36,163 nt of DNA from Pseudomonadota bacterium (GCA_900299035.1 OMIG01000259.1:1-36163), one strand, 5' to 3'; positions 26,277 through 34,494 are shown, numbered from the stretch's first letter. The notes: generated by a model not told the origin, from the sequence alone. Made by a program: numbers and translations.

Positions 26277-27287
26277 ATGAAGAAGTTGTCGAAAAATCCT
26301 GTGATAGCTATCGCTGGGGCGACTGGCCTGGTGGGCAGTGAGATGCTCAACGTGCTTGAGCAGCGCAAGGTGCCTTGCTCTGAGCTGAAGCTCCTGGCGT
26401 CGAAAGACTCAGCAGGGGAGGTCTACAAATTCAATGACCAAGAGGTCGAAGTAGAGGTTCTCTCTACCGACAGCTTTGAAGGGGTAGACATCGCTCTCTT
26501 TGGCACGTCAGCTGAGCTTTCGGCGATCCACGTGCCGGCGGCCGCTGCGGCCGGCGCTGTCTGCATCGACAACTCAAGCTACTTTCGGATGAAGCCTGAG
26601 GTGCCCCTGGTGGTGCCTGAGGTAAATATTGATGCGATTAAAGACGGCGACATGATTATCGCCAATCCGAACTGCTCGACGATTCAGCTGGTGCCGGTGC
26701 TGGACGTCATCCACCGCGCTGCCGGGCTGAAACATGTCGTGGTCTCGACATACCAATCGGTTTCCGGAGCTGGCAAGGCCGCCCTGGATGAGCTCTGGGG
26801 ACAGACCCTCGCGGTGTTCAACCAGCAGGAGATGCCTCAGGAAGCATTCCAGCACCAGATAGCGTTCAACTGCATCCCGCAGATCGACGTGTTTGCCGAG
26901 AATGGATTTACGAAAGAGGAGCTCAAGATCATCAACGAGAGCCGCAAGATTCTCGGCATTCCTGATCTTCGCATCACTGCCACTGCTGTTCGGGTTCCGG
27001 TCTTCTACGGGCACGCAGAGAGCGTGTTTATTGAGACAGAGAAGCCCTTTGATCTGGCGGAGCTCGTCAAGAAGCTGTCGAAAGCCCCTGGAGTCTCAGT
27101 TCGCGCTGCGCACGATGAGTACCCGATGCAGTTTGAGGCAGCGGGCACGGATGACATACACGTGGGCCGCATCCGACGAGACGAGTCGGTTGAGAATGGC
27201 CTGAGCCTGTGGGTGGTTGCGGACAACGTGCGAAAGGGGGCTGCCTTGAACGCGGTGCAGATCGCGGAGCGGCTCATCGCAGCCTAG
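26277..27287 (+). CDS. asd: Aspartate-semialdehyde dehydrogenase
   Basis: 336 residues. NADPH-dependent reduction of aspartyl phosphate to the semialdehyde, supplying lysine/diaminopimelate, threonine and methionine. NADP motif GATGLVGSE (14-22), catalytic Cys133 in NPNCSTIQ, active-site His246 in VPVFYGHAESV, and substrate-binding VGRIRRDES. GGGGAGAG precedes ATG 26277. Followed by truA after 12 bp, so probably cotranscribed. Confidence 0.97.
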   Translation: MKKLSKNPVIAIAGATGLVGSEMLNVLEQRKVPCSELKLLASKDSAGEVYKFNDQEVEVEVLSTDSFEGVDIALFGTSAELSAIHVPAAAAAGAVCIDNSSYFRMKPEVPLVVPEVNIDAIKDGDMIIANPNCSTIQLVPVLDVIHRAAGLKHVVVSTYQSVSGAGKAALDELWGQTLAVFNQQEMPQEAFQHQIAFNCIPQIDVFAENGFTKEELKIINESRKILGIPDLRITATAVRVPVFYGHAESVFIETEKPFDLAELVKKLSKAPGVSVRAAHDEYPMQFEAAGTDDIHVGRIRRDESVENGLSLWVVADNVRKGAALNAVQIAERLIAA

Positions 27288-27299
27288 GGTGCCTCTGCC

Positions 27300-28070
27300 G
27301 TGGCGAACATTAAGCTCATCGTTGAGTACGACGGCGCAGGCTTTCACGGCTGGCAGAAGCAGCCCGGACTGCGCACTGTGCAGTCAGAGCTGGAGCAGGT
27401 CATCCGCACGGTGCTGCGCGGAGAGATATCGCCTCTGCACGCGGCTGGAAGAACGGACACGGGCGTTCATGCGCGCGGCCAGGTAGTGACCTTCAAGACA
27501 GACCTGCCGGTGGATCTCTACCGGCTCTGCCAGGGCGTGAGCCATCTGATGAAGGGGGAGCTCTCTGTGCTCTCTGCGGAGGTGGTGTCCGATGACTTTC
27601 ATCCCGGCTGGTGTGCCACGCATAAGCTCTACGAGTACCGTATTCTCGCCAGGCCATCTCCCGCGGTGCTCGATGCGCGCCGGGTGTGGCACATTCCCCA
27701 GAAAATGGAGCTGGCGGAGCTTCAGGCGTGCGCGCAGGCTCTGGTCGGAAAGCGCGACTTCTCGGCGTTTCGTGACTCGACCTGCTGCGCATCAGAGACA
27801 GTGAAAACGATCTTCTCTAGCCGGTTTGAGCGAGAGGGCGACATCCTCGTGTACCGGGTCATCGGAGACGGATTCCTGAAGCAGATGGTGAGGAACATCG
27901 TCGGCACCATAACTGACATCGGGCGCCGACGGCTGAGGGGGCGGAGCATTGAAGAGATTCTTGAGAGCCGAGATCGGCGCATGGCCGGCGTGACTGCACC
28001 GGCGCACGGCCTCTGTATGGCGTGGGTGTCATATGAACCGCCCCCGCCTGTCGAGAAATCCGGCCTCTAG
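27300..28070 (+). CDS. truA: tRNA pseudouridine(38-40) synthase TruA
   Basis: 256 residues from GTG 27300. Modifies uridines 38-40 of the anticodon stem. Catalytic Asp53 in GRTDTGVHA; YDGAGFHGWQKQPGLRTVQSELE at the N-terminus and FLKQMVRNIVGTITDIGRRRL near the C-terminus are diagnostic. It directly follows asd. Confidence 0.96.
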   Translation: MANIKLIVEYDGAGFHGWQKQPGLRTVQSELEQVIRTVLRGEISPLHAAGRTDTGVHARGQVVTFKTDLPVDLYRLCQGVSHLMKGELSVLSAEVVSDDFHPGWCATHKLYEYRILARPSPAVLDARRVWHIPQKMELAELQACAQALVGKRDFSAFRDSTCCASETVKTIFSSRFEREGDILVYRVIGDGFLKQMVRNIVGTITDIGRRRLRGRSIEEILESRDRRMAGVTAPAHGLCMAWVSYEPPPPVEKSGL

Positions 28071-28173
28071 CAGCCTTTGTTGTCGCCGAGAGGCGTGCCT
28101 TACATCGCCAGTAAGTTTCGAGGCAGTACAGATGTTTCGGTGATAAAGCGGAGAAGATGGAGGTGAAGTGCGC

Positions 28174-28202
28174 CGGATGCTAAGCTTTTACGCTAGCATC
28201 CG
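28174..28202. other. Hairpin between convergent truA and the HTH-like gene
   Basis: CGGATGCTA/TAGCATCCG, a perfect 9-bp stem (28174-28182/28194-28202) with an 11-nt loop. No T-run on either strand, but its place between two convergent stop codons suggests a shared transcription end. Confidence 0.45.
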
Positions 28203-28216
28203 ACGCCCCTCAAACC

Positions 28217-28591
28217 TTAACGTGGATGCAGACCGCCGCCTCTAACCCCTGCAAGTATCGCCTCAAAAGCCTCGGGCTTTCGAAGCAGCTGCGGGTGGCT
28301 GAGGAGCAGGTCGCTGATGCTGCGTGGCAAGCTGCCCGCCAGATCCAGCAACGTCCTGACCTTCGAGTGGTCGACCTTCAGTCGTGCTGCAATCTCTTCC
28401 TCGGAGAGCCCTGACCTTAGCGCCAAGTTTACGGCTTCCGCCGCATCTTCGTCGAAGAGCTCCCGCAAATCCCTGAGCACCTTGATGCCCGATGGTTTTG
28501 CGTTCGCGCGCTTCAACTCGTCTTGTCGCCTCTTCGCCAGCGCCTTCCGTTGCTCGCGAGCCTTGCGATACGCGTGCCCTTTCCGTGACAT
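28217..28591 (-). CDS. Small basic protein with a predicted helix-turn-helix
   Basis: 124 residues, no named family recognised. The N-terminal 35 residues are strongly basic (RKGHAYRKAREQRKALAKRR). Residues about 60-85 (GLSEEEIAARLKVDHSKVRTLL) have the spacing of a sigma-factor- or resolvase-like helix-turn-helix. The ATG at 28591 has no strong ribosome binding site. It is divergent from the sigma-factor gene, 310 bp apart, so it could regulate that promoter; this is inference. Confidence 0.65.
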   Translation of the reverse strand: MSRKGHAYRKAREQRKALAKRRQDELKRANAKPSGIKVLRDLRELFDEDAAEAVNLALRSGLSEEEIAARLKVDHSKVRTLLDLAGSLPRSISDLLLSHPQLLRKPEAFEAILAGVRGGGLHPR

Positions 28592-28857
28592 GTGGAGAAC
28601 CCCGGTAAAACGAATAATTATGAAAACCGGATGAGCTACGCACTCACCTCCACCGCAACAGATACCACAGGCTGAAATGGGACGGTAATTCTTTCACCTT
28701 GATGAGCTTGCAAGGGGCCGCTCCAGGGATGTGAGGCGGCCCTCCCACGGCCCACAAACCTGCTGGCTTGCTCGCTTTCAGCGGGCCTGTGGGTTCGCCG
28801 TTGCAGGGGGCCTCAACCAGCCTATAAACGACGGTTTATTTATGTGGTAACGCTTGT
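28592..28857. other. Hairpin-rich divergent intergenic region before the sigma gene
   Basis: No gene supported. Two strong inverted repeats: GGGCCGC/GCGGCCC (28715-28721/28736-28742) and a 13-bp two-part hairpin CCCACA-CCTGCTG / CAGCGGG-TGTGGG (28751-28793, one G:T pair and a small internal loop). Neither has a T-tract. On the minus strand they would lie in the leader of the HTH-like gene if it is transcribed from far upstream. Confidence 0.45.
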
Positions 28858-28863
28858 TATGCT
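28824..28863 (+). promoter_or_regulatory. Extended -10 promoter of the sigma gene with an overlapping palindrome
   Basis: TGT-TATGCT (28855-28863) is an extended -10; the -35 position (28835-28840, TTTATT) is weak and falls inside the palindrome ATAAAC-GACG-GTTTAT (28824-28839). Start near 28870 leaves a leader of about 32 nt with AGGAAG before ATG 28902. The palindrome is well placed to act as a repressor site. Confidence 0.45.
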
Positions 28864-28901
28864 TCGGCCGCGACGTCACCGGGTAGTTTCTTAGGAAGTT
28901 C

Positions 28902-30563
28902 ATGTCAAAACAGGCTGGGCGCGCCTCTGCACGGCGAACCGCACACGAGAAGAGTGACACTCCAAAAGGAGATGAGCTCGCCAGCTTGCGAATTCCACAG
29001 GCCGAGCTTCGACAGCGCAAGAGTGTCGAGCGGATACTGGGGGAGTTAGAGGATCGCGCAGTCAGTGGCAAACTGCTTGTGGAGCTCCTTCTCGCCGATG
29101 GCGTTGCACGCCAAGCAGAGGCGCAGAGGGGGTTGCAACGGTGCGTGGATTTGCTCGAAAAGCTCGACCAGAGCCTCCCCGCATCATCACGCAAGAGACG
29201 ATCAGAAGCTAAAGCCCCCCTGGACGGAGACCTAAGAGAGAGAGTAAAGGCTGCGCGCAAAGCCGTTGAAGATCTTGCAAGCCGCTCCCAGGGCATCTCT
29301 GAGTTTCGTCAACGGAGCTTGCCGCAAGGCGACCTCGACCCTATTCCAGAGCGGCAGATCCGGACCTGCCTTGAGAATCTTCGTGTTCACCGGGCCAGCT
29401 TTCAGTCCAAGATGCTTGAGTTCCCCGCGGTAGCTGATGCGTGGCGAGGGCAGGTAACACGCGTTGCCGCAGGGGAGTTGTCCGCTAAATCAATTACGTT
29501 CTGGGACCCAGGGATCGGGCGGACAGAGGCTGAGGTGCGAGTCGAGGCTCAGGAGATCTTAAGGCGCATCTCTGAGGTCGAAGAGCCTTCTGTTGGCGGA
29601 TCTGAGGCTAAGCACAACGCCCAGATCGCAGCCCTGCTGTGCCGACTTCCGATGAAGCCGGAAAGAGCTCTCCAAATTGCGGCTCAGGTGGAGAGAGATG
29701 CTGCGAGGCTTGCCGCGCTTGAGAACAGCAGCGAGGATCTCTGCCAGTCGAATAGCGCTGTGGTTTCAGCAGAGCTGCAGACGCTGCGCGCGGGTCTCGG
29801 GGGCCAGGGACCAGAAGTTGCCGATCGGTTGGCTGAACTGCGCGAATTACGCGAGCCGTACTTGCGCCTAAGAGACTACGTCGTTGCGGTTAATGAAAGG
29901 CTGGTTCAATTTTGTGCCGGAAGGATCCGGCGAGGCGTGATAGAATTCGAGGAGCTGCTCCAGGCCGGGTCTCTTGGGCTAATGAGGGCTGTCGAGCGAT
30001 TCAATCCGGCAGCTACGAACCGTTTCTCAACTTTTGCGGTTTGGTGGATTAGGCAGCAGATTTTCGTCATGCGGCAGGAAGAGTCGCCCCTTATCAAGCT
30101 TCCGCGAAATCTCATCACGCCCCTCAGGACGCTGCAGCGATTGAGTGAGCACAACACGTCTCGCTCGGCAAACGAGGACGTGCTCGAAGCGCTTGACCTC
30201 AAGAGGTGGGAAAAGGCAGGGGTGTCCCTGGTTCGTCGCCAGATCCTTAGCATCGACCAGCGACTTTCTCCCTTCGGTGAGGGCGAGGAGCGGCTGGACA
30301 GCGTGCTCGAAGACACGCGCTTGCCAGATAGCCACCTTTTGGCGGAGAAGCATGAGCTGCTTGAGATGATCGACCAGACAATGAGCCAGCTCTCGGAGCG
30401 CGAGCGGCTGGTTATTCGCAAGCGATTCGGCCCGGCTGACACGAAGATGACCCTTGAAGCGATAGCTAAAGAGCTGAAACTCACCAAGGAGCGCGTTCGC
30501 CAGAAAGAGGAAAATGCCCTTAATTCGTTGCGGTGGCTCCTCAGAAAGTTCAGGGAAAACTAG
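28902..30563 (+). CDS. Sigma-70-family factor with a long unrecognised N-terminal region
   Basis: 553 residues. The C-terminal part is a primary-type sigma factor: region 2 from about 316 (YLRLRDYVVAVNERLVQFCAG ... EFEELLQAGSLGLMRAVERF) with the -10-recognition stretch RFSTFAVWWIRQQI (374-387), region 3 with IKLPRNLITPLRTLQRL (398-414), and region 4 with LSERERLVIRKRFG (497-510) and the -35 helix-turn-helix TLEAIAKELKLTKERVRQ (517-534). Residues 1-315 match neither region 1.1 nor the NCR as I know them; they are Lys/Arg/Glu-rich and helical, probably partly coiled coil, and the DPVRxYL region 1.2 motif is missing. Region 4.2 reads RVRQKEENAL where RpoD has RVRQIExxAL. Probably an alternative group 2/3-type sigma. 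Confidence 0.88.
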   Translation: MSKQAGRASARRTAHEKSDTPKGDELASLRIPQAELRQRKSVERILGELEDRAVSGKLLVELLLADGVARQAEAQRGLQRCVDLLEKLDQSLPASSRKRRSEAKAPLDGDLRERVKAARKAVEDLASRSQGISEFRQRSLPQGDLDPIPERQIRTCLENLRVHRASFQSKMLEFPAVADAWRGQVTRVAAGELSAKSITFWDPGIGRTEAEVRVEAQEILRRISEVEEPSVGGSEAKHNAQIAALLCRLPMKPERALQIAAQVERDAARLAALENSSEDLCQSNSAVVSAELQTLRAGLGGQGPEVADRLAELRELREPYLRLRDYVVAVNERLVQFCAGRIRRGVIEFEELLQAGSLGLMRAVERFNPAATNRFSTFAVWWIRQQIFVMRQEESPLIKLPRNLITPLRTLQRLSEHNTSRSANEDVLEALDLKRWEKAGVSLVRRQILSIDQRLSPFGEGEERLDSVLEDTRLPDSHLLAEKHELLEMIDQTMSQLSERERLVIRKRFGPADTKMTLEAIAKELKLTKERVRQKEENALNSLRWLLRKFREN

Positions 30564-30587
30564 AGTTTTCGGGAGTTGCGCCGGCGC

Positions 30588-30618
30588 TAGGGGGTATTTA
30601 GCAAAAGCCCCCCTTTGC
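30588..30618. other. Inverted repeat between the sigma gene and malQ
   Basis: A GGGGG run near 30590 can pair with CCCCCC (about 30608-30613), flanked by GCGC on both sides, shortly after the sigma stop codon. Weakly terminator-like; no clear T-run. TATGCT at 30621-30626 might be a -10 for malQ but coincides with an in-frame ATG. Confidence 0.3.
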
Positions 30619-30639
30619 GCTATGCTCCCCGGCAGCGTT

Positions 30640-32202
30640 ATGGCAGCAGCAAGACCACCTACACCCTCGCACCAACAACCTGCGCTATCAAAGCGCCTTA
30701 GCGGCGTATTGCTTCACCCAAGCTCGCTCCCGGGAGGGCACGGAATTGGTGACATGGGGAGCTCGGCGGCAGACTTTATCGATTTTCTCCATGCCGCCAG
30801 GCAGAGCATCTGGCAAGTGCTTCCGATGGGCCCCACGATTGCTGAGGAGTACCACGGCCCGTACGCGAGCGTGTCGGCGTTTGCCGGAAACCCACTGCTG
30901 ATCTCTCTCGATGCGCTCGTCGAGGACGGGCTCCTCTCTCGTGCCGAACTAGACCGTCAGCGCCGCAAGGTATCTCTGAAGGGCAGTGACTCGCGGGTTG
31001 ATTTCCGGGCAGTGGAGGCGTTCAAGGCGCCGCTCCTGAAGCATGCTGCGCGCAACTTTGAGGGGAAGCGAGCAGATGCCGCGCTTGAGCGCTTCTCGAG
31101 GGAACAGCCCTGGGCGACGAATTACGCCCAGTACGCGGCGCTGCGGGAGCGCTTTCGCACGGGGCGGCAGCGTTGGCCAAAGGCTGTGAGGTTTAAGCCG
31201 AAGCGCCTGTCAGCGGCGCTCGATGTTCCGCTTTCGAAAGCGGAGGTTCGTGGCCAGCTCGTGCTGCAGCTCCTCTTCTTGAAGCAGTGGCAGGCGCTCC
31301 GCAGCCTCGCCCGCTCCAAGGGGGTGTACCTCTTCGGAGACCTGCCGATTTACGTCTCGAATGACAGCGCCGATGTGTGGGCATCTCCAGAGCTGTTTGA
31401 GGTTGACCGTAGCAGCGGCTCGCCGACATTGGTCTCAGGAGTTCCGCCGGATATCTTCAACTCAAAGGGGCAGCTTTGGGGGCATCCGCTCTACAACTGG
31501 AAGGCGATGGAGCGTGACGGGTTCCGTTGGTGGGTAGACCGCTTTCGCGCGCTGGCTGACTCGTTCGATATCGTTCGAGTCGACCATTTCAGGGCCTTTG
31601 AGTCTTACTGGGCGGTGCCCTACGGCTCACACAGCGCAAAGAGCGGAAGCTGGCTCAAGAGCCCCGGCGAGAAGCTCTTCTCGACGGTGCAGCGGAAGCT
31701 CGGGAGTCTCCCGTTTTTCGTCGAGGACTTGGGCCTCATCACGCCGGAGGTGCACGCCCTTCGTGAGAAGTTCTCCCTGATGGGCACTCGGGTGCTGCAG
31801 TTCGCCTTTAGTGGGGACCCTACGGGCTCTAGCAAGAGCCGGCACCATCCGGTCAACACTCCACAGCACACCGTGACCTACACAGCGACCCACGACAATG
31901 CGCCCGTCGGCGACTGGTTCGCCAGCCTGCCGTCGGCGAACCGCGCCAAGATTCGAGGCCTGCTCAACGACTGCTCGGCGGAGGAGGTTCCGGGGCAGTT
32001 TGTGCGGCTGGCGATGTCGCTCCCCGCCCGCGTCTGCATCATGCCCCTTCAGGACGTAATCGGCCTGGGCAAAGGCAGCCGCATGAACTGGCCGGGAACA
32101 GCTTCGTGGAAGAACTGGTCGTGGCGCTTCTCTGAGATACCGGCTGGCACGGCGAAGCGCATGGCGCACCTGTCAGAGATATTTGAGCGCAACAGGGACT
32201 AA
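30640..32202 (+). CDS. malQ: 4-alpha-glucanotransferase (amylomaltase, GH77)
   Basis: 520 residues from ATG 30640 (alternative ATG 30622, six residues longer). Transfers alpha-1,4-glucan segments between maltodextrins, releasing glucose. N-terminus SGVLLHPSSLPGGHGIGDMG is the GH77 hallmark; also LFGDLPIYVSNDSADVWA, GVPPDIFNSKGQLWGHPLYNW. Catalytic triad: Asp315 (RVDHFRAFESYW), Glu362 (FFVEDLG) and Asp419 (THDNAPVGDW). Length is that of the bacterial/Thermus short type. 33 bp before glgP, so the two are an operon for maltodextrin/glycogen breakdown. Confidence 0.96.
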   Translation: MAAARPPTPSHQQPALSKRLSGVLLHPSSLPGGHGIGDMGSSAADFIDFLHAARQSIWQVLPMGPTIAEEYHGPYASVSAFAGNPLLISLDALVEDGLLSRAELDRQRRKVSLKGSDSRVDFRAVEAFKAPLLKHAARNFEGKRADAALERFSREQPWATNYAQYAALRERFRTGRQRWPKAVRFKPKRLSAALDVPLSKAEVRGQLVLQLLFLKQWQALRSLARSKGVYLFGDLPIYVSNDSADVWASPELFEVDRSSGSPTLVSGVPPDIFNSKGQLWGHPLYNWKAMERDGFRWWVDRFRALADSFDIVRVDHFRAFESYWAVPYGSHSAKSGSWLKSPGEKLFSTVQRKLGSLPFFVEDLGLITPEVHALREKFSLMGTRVLQFAFSGDPTGSSKSRHHPVNTPQHTVTYTATHDNAPVGDWFASLPSANRAKIRGLLNDCSAEEVPGQFVRLAMSLPARVCIMPLQDVIGLGKGSRMNWPGTASWKNWSWRFSEIPAGTAKRMAHLSEIFERNRD

Positions 32203-32235
32203 GAATAAAAAAGGCAACTACTGGAGTCAGAGCGT

Positions 32236-33849
32236 ATGACACTCGGAACGAAGACAGTCGCGTATTTTTGCATGGAGTACGGGCTTGAGAACTCATTTAA
32301 GCTTTACTCTGGAGGGCTCGGCATCTTGGCGGGCGACATGCTCAAGGCCTCCCGAGATCTCAACGCGCCGGTAGTGGGCGTCGGCATCAAGTGGCTGCGG
32401 GGTTACACCGAGCAGGTGATATCGCCGGACGGCAAGACCGTTGACTGCTATCCGGAGCACGACTACCCGTTCCTAGAGGACACTGGGGTTACGGTGACCG
32501 TTAAGATTAAGGGGCAGCGGATCGGCTGCAAGGTTTGGAAGACCGAGCGGTTCGGCAACGTGCCGCTGTACCTGCTCGACACCAATATCCCCTCGAATGG
32601 CGAGCGGCTCTACACGGCGTTCCTGTATGGCGGCGGCACGGAAGAGCGGCTGGCGCAGGAGATCATCCTGGGAGTGGGCGGTTACAAGGCGCTCAAGGCG
32701 CTCGGCATAGACGTTGATACCTACCACTTTAACGAGGGCCACGCGGTCTTCGCTGGGCTTGAGATGCTGCGTGAAGAGGTAGAGGCGGGCACAGGCTTCA
32801 AGGACGCCATTGAGCGCGTGAAGAGCAAGACGGTGTTCACAACGCACACCCCCATTCCAGCCGGCAATGAGCGTCACCCGCTCGAGGCACTGCTCTACAC
32901 GGGCGCGAATCTCGGCTTCACTACAGATCAGCTAAGCTACATCGGCAACACGCCCTTTAACATGACAGTGGCAGCGCTGCGCCTCTCGCGGAAGGCAAAT
33001 GCTGTGGCCGAGCTGCACGGGGTTACGGCCCGCGACATGTGGAAAGGGGAGCAGCGCTGCTGTGAGATCCTCTCTATCACCAACGGCGTTCATCGGCCGA
33101 CCTGGGTAGCAGAGCCCTTTCTCTCGCAGCCGTCCGAGCCGGAGGCGATTTGGAAGGCGCACACTGCGGAGAAGCAGGCCCTCATAGACCTGGTGAAGGA
33201 GCGCACAGGCGTGGCACTCGATCCTGAGGTGCTGCTGGTGGGGTTCTCGCGCCGGGCCACGGGGTACAAGCGCGGCAACCTGCTCTTTTCAGACATGGGG
33301 AGAATTAAAAAGCTGCTCGATGGCAAGCGGCTTCAGGTGGTGTTTTCGGGGAAGTCGCATCCGCGTGACTTACAGGGCCGCAGTGTCATCGCTGAGCTGG
33401 TGGCGATGGCGAAAGCCTTCCCGGGGTCGGTGGTGTACCTGCCTGGGTACGACATGCGCATCGGCAGCGCGATGACGAGAGGCGCAGACATTTGGCTCAA
33501 CAACCCGAGGCGCCCGCTCGAAGCGTGCGGAACTTCCGGGATGAAGGCAGCCATGAACGGGGTCCTCAACGTAAGCATTCTTGACGGCTGGTGGCCGGAG
33601 GCTTGCAAGCACGGCGTCAACGGTTGGGCCATCGGCGGTGAAGACGTTCCTTCGTCTGTCGAAGAGCAAGACCGCCAAGATGCCTTGAACCTGTACTCGG
33701 TGCTTGAGCAAGAGGTCATCCCCACGTTCTACAACGACCGCGCCCGCTGGAAGGGCATGATGGCTGCGAGCATCCGCTCGTGCAGCGACCAGTTCTGCGC
33801 CCAGCGGATGGTGCGGGACTACTTTGAGAAGATGTACCGCCGACAGTGA
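32236..33849 (+). CDS. glgP: Alpha-glucan phosphorylase (GT35, short type)
   Basis: 537 residues. Releases glucose-1-phosphate from alpha-1,4-glucans. N-terminus VAYFCMEYGLENSFKLYSGGLGILAGDMLKASRDL is typical of the short phosphorylase family; it lacks the extra N-terminal DUF3417 domain of longer relatives. Active-site stretches THTPIPAGNERH, GFSRRATGYKRGNLLFSD, VVFSGKSHP and EACGTSGMKAAMNG with the PLP lysine K437. The Shine-Dalgarno is CTGGAG at 32221-32226, 9 nt before ATG 32236. It works with MalQ, which lengthens or trims short dextrins for it. Confidence 0.95.
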   Translation: MTLGTKTVAYFCMEYGLENSFKLYSGGLGILAGDMLKASRDLNAPVVGVGIKWLRGYTEQVISPDGKTVDCYPEHDYPFLEDTGVTVTVKIKGQRIGCKVWKTERFGNVPLYLLDTNIPSNGERLYTAFLYGGGTEERLAQEIILGVGGYKALKALGIDVDTYHFNEGHAVFAGLEMLREEVEAGTGFKDAIERVKSKTVFTTHTPIPAGNERHPLEALLYTGANLGFTTDQLSYIGNTPFNMTVAALRLSRKANAVAELHGVTARDMWKGEQRCCEILSITNGVHRPTWVAEPFLSQPSEPEAIWKAHTAEKQALIDLVKERTGVALDPEVLLVGFSRRATGYKRGNLLFSDMGRIKKLLDGKRLQVVFSGKSHPRDLQGRSVIAELVAMAKAFPGSVVYLPGYDMRIGSAMTRGADIWLNNPRRPLEACGTSGMKAAMNGVLNVSILDGWWPEACKHGVNGWAIGGEDVPSSVEEQDRQDALNLYSVLEQEVIPTFYNDRARWKGMMAASIRSCSDQFCAQRMVRDYFEKMYRRQ

Positions 33850-33956
33850 GCGCGCCTTCTAGGTTGGCGGCTTGGACGGGAGTGGGACGTCGGGCGTTAG
33901 TGAGGCAGAGAGCAAGAAGATGGCTGGGTAACCTTCTAGTCTCACTCTCTGCCGAG

Positions 33957-34067
33957 TTACATTGCAACAGCCCAAAGAGCGACTACTGCGAGCCCGAAGG
34001 CGAAAATGATCGCCTGAGCCAGCAAAAGATCCTTGGTAACTTCCACAAACACTCGAACTGCAGTCAT
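33957..34067 (-). CDS. 36-residue single-span membrane peptide
   Basis: ATG 34067 to TAA 33957, preceded by GAGGTG 5 nt upstream. The peptide begins MTAVRVFVEVTKDLLLAQ and continues IIFAFGLAVVALWAVAM, i.e. a short amphipathic N-terminus with one transmembrane helix of about 20 residues. The hydrophobic segment and ribosome binding site make it plausible; it is below usual gene-calling length. Function unknown; a regulatory subunit of a membrane complex or a toxin-like peptide would both fit. Confidence 0.6.
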   Translation of the reverse strand: MTAVRVFVEVTKDLLLAQAIIFAFGLAVVALWAVAM

Positions 34068-34312
34068 GAGACACCTCGATTCATCGGAGCCCAACAAGAA
34101 CTAGCACCGCGCTATCCTCTTAGGACTCTCCAGGCATCACCGAGAGCTGGTGAGGCCTAGAGAGCCTAGAGCAACGCGAAAGCTAAGGAAGGGAGAGCCG
34201 AAGAAGTAAGACAGGGTCGTAGGGACTGGGCCCATGCACGACACGCCAAACCGAAGCCATCTTCTTGCGCCTCTGAGGCTCTCGTCGGCTTGTACGACGG
34301 CAGCATCAGGGG

Positions 34313-34356
34313 CGCTGGACATAAGATTGCAAACTACCCGTGCCAGCGATTTTTTT
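34313..34356 (+). terminator. Possible intrinsic terminator
   Basis: CGCTGG (34313-34318) pairs with CCAGCG (34343-34348), with GCA/TGC inside, followed by A and seven Ts (34350-34356). The loop is long (24 nt, or a bulge plus a 9-nt loop). No plus-strand protein gene lies within 460 bp upstream, which is why a small RNA is considered. Confidence 0.4.
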
Positions 34357-34494
34357 GAGCTACTTAGTTATGGCAGTGGTTGAGAAAATAGCGCTTTATC
34401 CGCAAGAGGGAGGTTCCGAGAGAGAAAAAGCCTGCTAGATGAGGGCGTTGGAATGCTGCCACTTGCAGAGGGCCCAGAGACTTGATTCGCTTTC

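Larger units (their letters stand above)
33850..34494. other. Gene-poor region after glgP
   Basis: 645 bp with one supported small gene (33957-34067, minus). A 9-bp inverted repeat GGCAGAGAG/CTCTCTGCC (33904-33912/33945-33953) separates glgP from it, with inner GTGAG/CTCAC and AGAAG/CTTCT pairings, but no T-run. The part 34160-34356 shows nested complementarity and a possible terminator. Frames of 60-100 codons here have no protein-like composition. Confidence 0.5.

Noticed and set aside
33846-34160. 104-residue plus-strand open frame after glgP
   Set aside because: Composition is not protein-like, it lacks a ribosome binding site, and it is antisense to the more convincing 36-residue membrane peptide.
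34160-34356. Known RNA: 6S, SRP, tmRNA or RNase P
   Set aside because: Their conserved signatures were looked for by eye and not found; left as an unassigned candidate.
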